Part shown: in pieces, positions 12,801 to 24,800 of the stretch
How the letters are laid out: the number at the start of each line of letters is the position of its first letter
How positions within the stretch are numbered: the first letter of the stretch is position 1
The notes under the pieces: generated by a model
The model's input: the letters and a program-made list of their open reading frames with translations, nothing else
Told to the model about the DNA's origin: nothing
The model's database searches: none
Position numbers and translations under genes: made by a program
Source of the DNA: Amoebophrya sp. A120
Lineage: Eukaryota > Sar > Dinophyceae > Syndiniales > Amoebophryaceae
NCBI GenBank assembly: GCA_905178155.1
Contig: CAJINV010000034.1
Span: 1 to 64,000, forward strand
Direction: 5' to 3'
DNA length: 64,000 bases

Positions 12801-15800
12801 GACACTTACACTCCGGGTACGACGTACAAAAACGGGATCGTCACGTACATGAAGAACAGCTCGATTCCGGCGTTGGGTATGGACAGCTGCGGGAAAAATG
12901 TGCAGCCGTGGCTGCAGGCGATGCCAACTGCGGATGAAGTTCTCTTATCCGACGAGAAGTTTAAAGTGGAGCATTCTCTCCACGGCTTCGCGTCCTCCAA
13001 CATCTCGGATTACGACGGGATCGAATCCTTAACCGAGGACGCGTTCTACAGCTGCGCCGCGTCCGATTTTTCCGGCGACTGGTCCACTTCCGCGAGTGTG
13101 AACCCGGGGACTACACCTGAAGCTGCGGATATCAACCGCAAAAGTATCGTACTCGTGCGGTTTGCAGATATGCATGACAAATCTGCTTCCCAAGGGAAAT
13201 CCGCATGACAAACTCCATTCTTCAAGCTGAGAAAATTTGTAATGCAATTTGTACCAGTACGTTACTTTTGCAATGCATAGCGGAGCTGCAGAAACAATCC
13301 GTCTCCTACGGGTTGGAAACAAGGGAAGTTTTGGTCGACGGAACTCTTGAGTCGTACGATTTGGAGCGGGATGTGACTTTAGCGGATGACTTCGGAACTT
13401 TAGCCTCGTTCTACAGTCCCACGATCAACAAGACGATTATCGAGATAGAACAGCAACTATGAGGGTGCACAACTCCGCCCCCTCTGCCGCATTTGTCGTG
13501 CAAAAGTACCAAATCCTGTCTGAGCCTTTAAGCCACGTTTGCATGGCAAGTTCTGAAAGTCCACACTGCACTTTTTTCCGGGCTTAAGTTTCAGTTTGTC
13601 ATGCAAGCCCTGCATTTTTAAGAGAGTTTCTGTTGCTACAAATGCACCGCACATGAAGGGCTGGGGAACTGTGCACTTTCATAATAGTCAACGCTGTATG
13701 GTGGCGCAATGAAAATGCAGGGGAACAGCTCGTTTTCCTTGGAGACGAGTGTGAAGAGGGGAAATATATCGCAAGAAAAAACTGTTTCACTGTAAACTTG
13801 TGATGCATAGAACGGAACGCAAATGTGTTTGTCTTGCTACACATGCAAGACATTGGATTTTTAGCTGTGTTTTCCCTTAGGAAGCACGCATGCCAAGTTT
13901 TCTTTGTCATGTGTAACAAACTTGTGATGCAGATCTTGCAAAATCATCACAGTGAAACAGTTTTTTCTTGCGATAAAATACTGGCCAAAATAATGCAGGG
14001 ACGGCGGGGGCAGCTTCATTGCGGGAGCTCCAAGGCGGTATAGTTGGTGGAGTCGTGGACTACAGCGCAAGCCAACAGGCGGGAGGTATGTCAAGTTCTA
14101 CAGCGACAGGTTCCGCGCCGAACCCGCTTATGAAGCACAATCCGACCCACACAATTTTCGGTCCGGATCCGAAATGTCCGATTCAGTCGCAGCCCTGCTA
14201 CTGCGACGACAGCTGCATGCACGTGCGGTACCGGGATTGCTGTGTGAAGCCGTTTGGACAGGCGGAGACCTGTTGGAAACGGGAGGAGCTCGCTGGGTGT
14301 GACTGGCATTGGTTTGTGGACGAAAGGTTCCCGCACTGTATGGAAGAGGAAAAGAACTTTGTGTTTGTTTTGCATTTACGGGAGCCGGTTTCATTTTTCA
14401 TGCGCCAATAAAAATGTACACCAAAGGTAATAGAGTAAAGATGTATTGAAACACGAGCGAAATCTCCGCCTTCCCCATTCAAAAGCCCCAGCAGCCAGCC
14501 AAGGCTTGCGAGGGGGGAAGGCACGTAGTCCGGCCGTGTTTCGTTTTGCTCTGCAACGGCGTTTGCCGTTCAGCAGCTTTGGGACATGCAATCTTTTTGC
14601 GTGAGTCATTTTTGAAACACGAGCGGAATCTCCGCCTTCCCCTTTCCAAAGCCCCAGCAGCCAGCCAAGGCTTGCGAGGGGGGAAGGCACGTAGTCCGGC
14701 CGTGTTTCGTTTTGCTCTGCAACGGCGTTTGCTGTTCAGCAGCTTTGGGACATGCAATCTTTTTGCGTGAGTGACTTTTGAAACACGAGCGAAGTCTCCG
14801 CTTTCCGCCTTCATCCAAAGCCCTAGAAGCCGAGCAAGGCCTGCGAGGGGGGAAGGCACGTAGTCCGGCTGTGTTTCGTTTTGGATGGTCGCGGGAAATT
14901 TTTGCTCTCCGCTGATTTTACGCAAGACCAATCAGCATAATTTCTAAAAATAAAGTTGCCTTATTTCACCTTCCATACCCCGCATCCGCGAGTTCCATGA
15001 CAATCCAGACTTCATCAACAGCAACCACAGACAAACTTGCTGGATCGAGTCGCCGATCGATGATAAAAACATCTGGCTCTACATATCCTGTACAAAAACG
15101 CTTCCATACCAGATTCAAGATGGGAAATCTGCTATACAAATCAGCCAGCTTTGTTTGTTTCGCATGACAAGTTTGGCCTCGCAGTGTCATCCTGTTGAGC
15201 TAGCGCAGCAGCATCACAGATCTAGCATATCATGCTGCTTCTAGCATCGCAAATTCCAAAACTCGACTAGAAAACGCCTCTCCTGGGGCTTCGCATGAGA
15301 AACCTTTTTGGCATGCGGATTTGCATGAGAGCTCTGGAGTGGGGACGCTTTTACAAACGATACTACAATGTCGAGAACGTCGTTGACGAAAACCAAAACT
15401 GTGCCCAAGCAATCGACGGTCGGATGTGCTTATGAACTGCAAAAGTATCGTAGTAGTATGGATTGCATTACAAATTTCCTCAGTATGCGAAATGAAATTT
15501 GTGATGCTGAAAGACGCTAGGAAAAAGATTTGTAATGCATAGCCGCAATTACTACGAATGCGGTACTTTTGCAGTGCATAGTGCTTATCAACTTTGGAAA
15601 AAATGTACACGATCTTCCGCTGCAACAGTTTGAATCTAGGTGGTTTGGCTGTCTATCAAACGCAAATATGTCTGGGTCTGGAAGAGTGCAGATGTTTGCC
15701 ATGCTGTTTCTGCATGACACAGAAGGCCTGTCATGGAAGCCCTAGCATCACAGAACTGCTCGAGAAGCTTCCGCATTGCGTGATCCGCATGACAAATCCC

Positions 15801-18800
15801 GTCCCGCTTTGGTGACAGAAAGCGCACCTCTTTTGCTGCCTATGCATGAGAGATTTGTCTGTGTTGTGAAATGCGCATCACAAGTTCGCACTCTTCCACA
15901 GGACCCAGAGAGTTTTGCAGTTGATACTGTCTGCTACAACGACATCTTCCCCAGGGATCTGATCGCGGCGGGGGTGCAAGAGCCACTCGATGATATGGAT
16001 TGCAAAAGTGTCTGGGTCGGGAAACTTGTGATGCTGACTGGCAAATCATACATGAGGACGCCACAAGTGACGGCTCAGCATGACAAGTTTCTGAATTTTT
16101 GCTACGTGTTGTCTATTCAGCATGACAGACAAGTTGCGTTTTTGCATGACAGAAAATTGGAGCTTTTGGGTAACGCGCATGACAAACTTCCGCGCTTCCA
16201 GACCCAGACATATTTGCACTTGATAGATGATCTCTACGGCTTGTACAGGGAACAAAAGTATCCTGTGCAAAAGTATCGTACTCGCATTGCAGTCATGCAT
16301 TACAAATCATCTTCTTAAGGCAAATCAGCATTACAAATTTTATTTCTCATGCTGAGGAAATTTGTAATGCATTTATACGAGTGCGATACTTTTGCAATGC
16401 ATAAAAAGGTCAATGTCGAAACGCAAATCCTGGAGCTCCAGAGCTGGGGCATCGACAACAGAATCGAGTTGCAGGACCCGTTACCCTGCCTCGCCGTTTG
16501 CTACAAGACGCCGTTAGTTCGGGGGGTGAAGAAGTGCGAGGATTATCACGATCCGGTGCAGTATTACAGATTCAACGCGACGGAGATGTTTGGGAAGGAT
16601 AATGAGAATGAATTCGACTATGATTTGTGTTTCAACAGTACTGATGAAGGGCTGACGTTTCAATACGGCCATTTGGCATCGAGACAACAGAAAGATTTGC
16701 TGGACTATTTGACAACTACCGTTTATCCGGAATGTAACGAGTATCAGCAATCTCTCGTAGTCGATCCGAACGTCACTGTTGCTATCGAAGGCAGTTTCTA
16801 CGAGTGCAACGCGGGGAATCCGGCGTTGAACCAGACGAGGATCTTCGAAGTTTTGAACGACACGATTGCGAATGATCCAATTTTACATTTCACAACTTTG
16901 AGAAATGCAAGTGTACATTTCACCGTCATCGGCCACACACACTCCGTATCAAATGCAAATATGTCATCTGGGTCTGGAAGAATGCAAGGAGGTTTGTCAT
17001 GCTTGTCTGGCATGACTCTCAAATCTGTGTTGCGTGAGCACGAAGAGGCTCTGTTGTATGTCATGCAAAAGCGCAGTTCGTCATGACATGCGGAATACGC
17101 AACACCTAGCAGCCCCCCAAACAACTTGGCTGCGTATTGCAGTGCGAATGTCATTCATTTTTAGCATTACAAGTTTCCAGACCCAGACATATTTGCAGTC
17201 CATACTCCGATTACCCAGCCGGGAAAAACTACTTGCCCACGATTGCAGAGGCTTCGAGCAGTGGAGGTGTTGCCGGTTCTTTCTCCTTCGCCGCGTTTCA
17301 GCAGCATTTAGTCGCGACTTTCGGCCCAGGATCGGAAGTTGCGGGGAACATTTCCTCTCTCCCGGAGTTGGTCGCGTTGTGGGGTAATTGCAGCGCGAAT
17401 TACGTGAGTAGGAATGTGACGACCACTTTCACGCATGCGACCACGCCTGGTTTCGGGGAAACGCAGACCTGCTACGTCAACCGGTCGTATACCTACGCTT
17501 TGCCGATTTTCGGGAATATCGCCTCGAGAAATGTTTCGGAGACGAATACTTTGTTCAACGAAAGCGGAAATTTCTCCTACGAGGAGGACAAATTCTACAC
17601 GGAATTCTTCGATCAAGTTCTCTACGGTGAGGAACAAACTGGGTATCACATTGACTGGTACGGCCCGGCTAAGGAGAAAGCGTGCGACGCTTATGAAGTG
17701 GAAAAATCACCCCTCTCCAAATCAAAACGAAACTTCTGATGCTGGATTTGGATACACAAATCAAATTTGTGTTGCAGTAGAGGAATGCACACAGATCCTG
17801 AGCCTAGGCGGGGGCCCCGTTTTGGTGTAGGCGCCTAGCATGGTAGACGGCTACCCTGTAGGCCTTACAGCATTACAAATCGCCGGCGTAGCGTGGCGGC
17901 CAGCCTGGGCGTCCCTTCTTGCAAGACAGAGCCGATCTGTGGGTACAAATCCGCATCGCAAATTTTCACAAGCATGCGTTTTCAACATGGGGAGGGGGGA
18001 TTTTTCCTTGCAATAGCGCTTTACTCTTCCCCTGCAGCTCCGATTCCACGACCTGCAACCTTCCTTTCTACTACGACTGCTGCCTGAAATCCTTCCCGTC
18101 GCAGTCCCTCCGTCCGATCTCCAAGGCGGACCAGTGGCAACCGAGATTCATGGAGAGGTTTAAAAAATGCGTGCCGGGTGAGTTAGAGCCCTGTTGGGAA
18201 CTGATTCCGATAAACACCTTCGACTACAACGAGGCGAGCAGTCTCGCCTTCGGGGACACGAGTCAAGGGCAGGTGCACTTAAGGCAGCCGACGAACCGCA
18301 CTATGGGAAGGACGACGGCTACAGTTGCTACGACAGTGAATCCGATGACGGGACAAATCGAAATCCAAACGGAATCCACCGCGTTTGACGGGTCATTATA
18401 TCCGTTTTTGACTTACGACCACCACATGTACTTCCGGAACATCTACAACGTCTCCTGTTTCGCGGGCTACTGTGTGGAGGACTTGCAAAGACAGTTCGAA
18501 CTCGAAGTCTGCCCGGAACAGTCCGAGCCGTGGTACATCGAAAACCGGAACCACTGCTTCGAAAGGCTACCGTTCAAACACTTGGACAACCAGTTCGACC
18601 GGGTTGGAAGACAGGGGGTCCGGCACATCTCCGTCCGCATTAAAACGCCGTATGAACATTTGGTCCCGTTATGGATTGCAAATACGTCTGGGTCTGGAAG
18701 GTTACAACTTGTAATGCTGTCTTTGGATTCCAAAAAAATTTGTATTGCATGACCAGCTGCAACAGCTGTCCAGGTTGTGTTACGCAGAGAGGGCATTTCT

Positions 18801-21800
18801 CATGCGGAATACGCATTAGGAGGCCCTCCAAAAATCTGTGATGCTAGAGCATGCATTACAGGCATCATCTTGGATCATGCAAGATATGCATGACAAACCT
18901 GACAGTCTTCCAGACCCAGACATGTTTGCATTTGATAGCCGTGTTGGAAAGACGATGTTGTCCGTGGCGGCTACCCGGAGTGCGTCGCCGGGACGACGTA
19001 TGCGAGCTGTTTCGAAAGTTCTGGAAGACAGCAAGATCAGGTCTGCTACGACAACTACAAAGATCACAGAAGAGTTGTTTACCACCACGTTGATTTCCGG
19101 GAATTTAAGAGGCTAAGGGGAAACTTCTCCGAGTGCCACTTCCCGACAAGTACAAAAGGGCGGTCGGTAGAATTTGCTAATTTGAATATCGACTACTTGA
19201 CCAGGAACAACTTGATCACGGGGTCGTTTCCGCACCACTCGCAAACGGTCTCCGAGTTGAGCGGCGGAAGGCAGTTCTCCACTCTAGATTATTTCCTACG
19301 AGAATTCGTCGGCTTTCGAATGAACTACTCATTGCCGCACGCCTGCTACCTAGCTCCGTTTCCAACCGCGACCTTCACAGCCGCGGAGCAGGCGGAGGCG
19401 ACGAGTGGGAACCCGCATAGTGTCCCCTCTTCCATCTCCTGGACGGATGAGACTTCCAACGGTGCTTCGACCGCGACTACTTACACCGCTGCTACGAAGT
19501 TCCCGATCGCGTTTTTTGGCGCTAATTACACCTGTTCGCCGGATGTTCGAGACTGCTACTGCGACGACGTTTGTCACGAGCATCGGTTTCGGGACTGCTG
19601 TCCGAAGTGCTGGCCGCAAGAAAAATTGGAAAATTCGTGTAGTTGGAAAATGCAGGTGGCGGAGAAATTTAGGGGTTGTGTCATGCCAAAAACGATTCAA
19701 GAGCTGTACGATGAAGTTCTCTTGATTTCAAATCGGAACAAGAACACGACGAGCTGCGGCGCTGAGCCGGAAGTCGGAATTTTCCAGTCAGCGGACCCGA
19801 ATCAGAAGATTGTCCCGACGAATTACCAGTACCCGTCGAGTGAAGTGACTGGCTTTTCCATCGCGGATTGGGCTTCGAACACCGACGCGCAGATCGCTGG
19901 GGCGACTAACCTCGTGCAGCAAGTGCAGACGGGAATTGCGGATGGGAATAGTACGAGAACGACGGTGCAGATGCAGAATTTCAATATCACAATCGCGGAG
20001 AATCTGTTTTCTGTGTTGAAAAACGCCTGCTGGTGGTCCCAGCGGGTTGCGGTTTTTGAAGTCATTCTGGACAACGTGCTGCGGGGAAATTCTTATCGAA
20101 ATGCAGAAGGGGAGGTGTAGTATCGCTAAGTTGTGCTGCGCCGAAGATTTGCATTTTTGTCATTCGGGAAAACGAAGTCAAAACGTTTGGGGCTTTTTCA
20201 GAATGCTCGTTTTTCGAGAGCGCTCATACCATCGGCGGGAGAGGGTGGCGCAGGGATTTTCGTGTTTCGGGTTCTTAATCTTGCAGAATCCCCCTGCGGA
20301 TTCGGGAAAACGAAGTCAAAACGTTTGGGGCTTTCTCAGAATTCCCGCTTTTTGAGAGCCCTCGTAGCATCGGCGGGAGATGGTGGCGTAGGGATTTTCG
20401 TGTTTCGGGTTCTTAGTCTTGCAGACCCCCCCCAGCGGATTCTGGAAAACGAAGTCAAAAAGCTTGGGGCTTTTTCAGAATTCCCGCTTTTTGAGAGCCC
20501 TCGTAGCATCGGCGGGAGATGGTGGCGTAGGGATTTTCGTGTTTCGGGTTCTTAGTCTTGCAGACCCCCCCCAGCGGATTCTGGAAAACGAAGTCAAAAA
20601 GCTTGGGGCTTTTTCAGAATTCCCGCTTTTTGAGAGCCCTCGTAGCATCGGCGGGAGATGGTGGCGTAGGGATTTTTGTGTTTCGGGTTCTTACCTTTGC
20701 AACTGTCCCCTGCGGATTCTGGAAAACGAAGGCAAAACTTTTGATTTTTTTTCAGAATTCCCGTTTTTTGAGAGCCCTCGTACCATCGGCGGGAGATGGT
20801 GGCGCAGGGATTCTCGTGCTTCGGGTTCTTACCTTTGCAACCGTCCCCTGCGGATTCTGGAAAACGAGGTCAAATCGTTTACGCTTTTGTAGAGTTCCCA
20901 TTTTCTGAGAGCACTCATACCATCGGCGGGAGATAGTTGGCTATAGGGATTTCCATGGAAAATGAAAAGGCAGAAGTGTACGTCGCGCAGTTTAGCGAAA
21001 AAAAAATCTCCCCTCCCCCACCAGCTCCATACCCTCGGCGTCTACCAGAGTCCGAACATTTTGGACATCCACTACATGACGAAAAATTTAATGAAGATCA
21101 TCCGAGGGAAAACACGGGGGATCCTCATCCCCGGCATTCACGAGGATTATCCAAATGCCGGCTTGAAAAACGACGACTTCACTTTGGAGCTGCTCGCCTA
21201 TCAACTGCAAATATGTCTGGGTCTGGAAGAATGCAAGGTTTGTCATGCGTGTTTTGCATGACCCATGATGCCTTCAACGCATGACCTAGCATCACATATT
21301 TTTAGAAGGCTTCCTGATGCCTATTCCGCATGACAAATGCCATCCCCAGGTAAAACAAACTGGACTCCTCTTGCTGGTCATGCAATACAAATGTTTTTAG
21401 ATGAATCCAAACACAAGATCAAAAGTTCCATCCTCCCAGAAGCAGACATTTTTGCATTTTATATCGCCTCCGCTATCAACGAGTACCGCCACCCCTATTA
21501 CCACGACAACGACACAAAAAAAGCGCTGGATTACGCGGTCGAAGCGGGATACCAGGTGGAGATCGTCCCGAAAAACAAAGAAAGCCAGCTGGTGAAGCAG
21601 AACTCCCTAGATCTCTGTTCCTTCGAATCAGACTTCTTCTGCTTACGGCATTTGTTAAACCTTTTTGACATTCCGCACTGCGATTTTGTGCAGAAAGTAG
21701 AAACCCGGGCTTGTTGGAAACGGGCGGATTTAGAGATGCTGTATTGGACGAGACAGGTGGATAAGGCGTACGATGGATTCATGGGCGGCTCCAGGTCGGT

Positions 21801-24800
21801 CTACAATCCAGTTGTCGACTACCGGCCGATGGGCTCTGGTAGTTACTCAAGTGTCATCGGTGCGGATGGGTTGCCAATGACGGCCATGTCCGATTTCCAC
21901 TACGCTTCTGGGACCACGGTGGAGACGAGAGAATTGCAAGTCCAGGAACACCAGCAACAGTTCAAACAGGTCGGGGAGTTGCTAACGCTATCCGAACAGC
22001 AAGCGAAGGTCGCTCCTTATATGACTTTAGGGAATGCGAGGTATACGAGGTTGGGAAACGAGAACAAGCAGGTTCTGAACAACAACTTCCAATCACCGAC
22101 CGTGAACTTGATGCAGGATTCGATCATTTTACACGCGCCGGATTTGGAAGACGGGAGTACTTCTGGGAAGTGCTCAAGCTTTATGAGAGTGCACAACTCC
22201 CCCTCCCCCTCATTTGTATAGCATGAACGGCAATACAAGCATCAACGTGAGTGCCGGTTTTGCATGACAAATTTGCACTGGAGTGTAGTGCTATTTGGGC
22301 CACCAGAACTTGTCATGCAAACAGTGCCAAGAGGCAAAGGGTGAGTTGGGTATTTTGCATGACAAATGAACGGGGAGGGGGAGTGGTGCACTGTCATAAG
22401 CTTATCCAACGTCGAGACGGACTTCTCTGCTTCCCCAGCGTACCGTCCCTACAACAGCCCGGCCACTGGTAAGCAAGTCGCCATGTCCAGTACAGGTTTA
22501 TTGTCAGAAGAGATGACAGCGACGAAATCGATGTTAGAAGACATGTCGTACTCCCAAGACTGCTGGAAAACGGATTTGCTCCGGGGGCACTACCCCTGCG
22601 ACTCGCCGATGTACTTGGAAGCTGTAGCGGACTACAACGCGGCGGTGATTGCCGCGGCGACTCTGGCTATCAAATGTAAAAATGTGTGGGTCTGGAAACT
22701 TGTGATGCTGGGTGGCGTCTCATGATGAGGCCACAAGTGCTGGCTCAGCATGACAAGTTTCTGAGCTTCTAGGTGTTGCGTATTCTGCATGGCAAACTGC
22801 GTTTCTGCATCATAAAACAATGGAGCTCTTGGGTAACGTGCATGACAGATTTAAGAGTCATGCCAGACAAGCATGACAAACATGCACTCTTCCAGACCCA
22901 GACAATTTTGCACTTGATACTGGCGGCGTCGGGGACAAACACGACTAGAAGAACGAAAACCATCGAGACGGATGTGATTTCCGGTCCGGCGTACATCGAT
23001 GAAATAGCAACCCCGCCGAGCTGCTTTGTCCACAATGACGTGTCAATCACATTGTTCAATGCGCCAAAGTATCCTGTGCAAAAGTATCGTACTCGTACTA
23101 ATTGCAATCATGCATGACAAGTCTTGTTTCTTAGCGAAATCAGCATTACAAATTCCATTTTTCGTTCTGGAAAAATTTGCATTGCGATTTATACTAGTAC
23201 GATACTTGTGCAATGCATACAAAGCAGAAGATGGACAGGATTATCGCGGAGATGGATCCGTGTAGCAACTACGTGAACGTCACGAAACGGTATGGATTGC
23301 AAAAATGTCTGGGTCTGGAAGATTGCTAGACTTGATGTCGTGCAGGTTTTCCATAACTCATGAGGTCTGGTATGTAGGACATAGCATGACAGATTCTGCA
23401 AAAGAACCTTTCCAATGCCTATCCTGCATGAGAAACTGCCGCTCAATTAGGTAAGGCAGGTCAGCCACACATAGCGCCCACTGGTTGTAGCCATGCGTAA
23501 GCAATCGATAGCGGTTTTGCAGGCGCAGCCGGGTGGTAGTTAGGAAGTGGATCGTGTCTCCACCTAGGGGTATCGGCAGAGGCTAAGTCTGTTCTAACGC
23601 CCAGGTATTGGCAGAGGCTAAATCTGTTCTAACGCCAGGAGTTAAATGGTGCTACTACTACTAATTAGGTCAAAAGTGCACAACTTTTGGCAATCATGCA
23701 ACACAGTTTTTTGCCTGATTCAGATTTAGCATGACAAGTTGCATTCTTCCAGACCCAGACATTTTTGCATTTCATAAACGAATCGACTACACAAAAACGA
23801 CGACCTCAACGATGCCGCCCTTCGTCCTGCCGAACGCTACAGCTCCTCGTTGCTGCGACCAGAATGATGATGAGTTTTTTCAGAAGTTGGTGCAGAATTG
23901 TCGATTAGTGCACAACATCGACGGCTTTTACATTTGCGCAAGACAAAATGCGCTGAACATGACAAACGTCCCCTTGAAACCGCTGGTAGACCTAAACAAC
24001 TTGACGACAGATGCAGACGACGTGTATCAAATGCAAAAATGTCTGGGTCTGGAAGATTGCCAGGTTTGTCATGCACATTTTGAATGACCCATGATGTCTG
24101 TGATGCATGCCCTAGCATCACAGATTTTTGGAACAATTTGCGATGCCTCTACCGCATGAGAAATGCCCTCTCCGCGTAGCTCAAACTGGAGTCCTCTTGC
24201 TGGTCATGCAATACAAATTTTTTTAGAATCCAGAGACAGCATTACAAGTTTAGAATCTTCCAGACCCAGACATTTTTACAATCCATAACGTGGTTGTTGG
24301 AGCGACTTTTTTCCACGACAAATACGGGTATTACGGCGGGAATAATACAAATGATCCAGTGGGGCTTGCGTTTAACCAAACTGTGAAGCTGTTTTCCCAG
24401 TTACTAGACCAGGACGGGAACGGGAATATCGACTTGGGGCCAGTTGTATGCATTGCAAAAGCATCGTACTAGTATAAATCGCAATACAAAAAATTTTCTC
24501 AGAAGGAAAAATGAAGTTTGTAATGCTGATTTGGCTAAGAAAAAAGGTTTGTCATGCATGATTGCAATTAGTACGAGTGCGATGCTTTTGCACAGGATAA
24601 GTTGGTTCTTCCATCAACGGCGCTTTGATCAAACAACTCGGCTGCAGCTTCGTTTTCACGATTAGTGAGGAGAACGATTTACAGCCAGAAACATATCTTT
24701 TCAACAGCACGAAAAACCCGAACAGAACAACTATCGGTATCCAGACGAATGACTTTTTCACGGAAGAACAATCCTGGCTGACGTTCGATTATCCGAACGT

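Noticed and set aside
24410-24446. Functional EF-hand
   Set aside because: Only one loop, DQDGNGNIDL, with Gly-Pro where the last acidic residue is expected and no flanking helix pair evident; kept only as a possible calcium loop.
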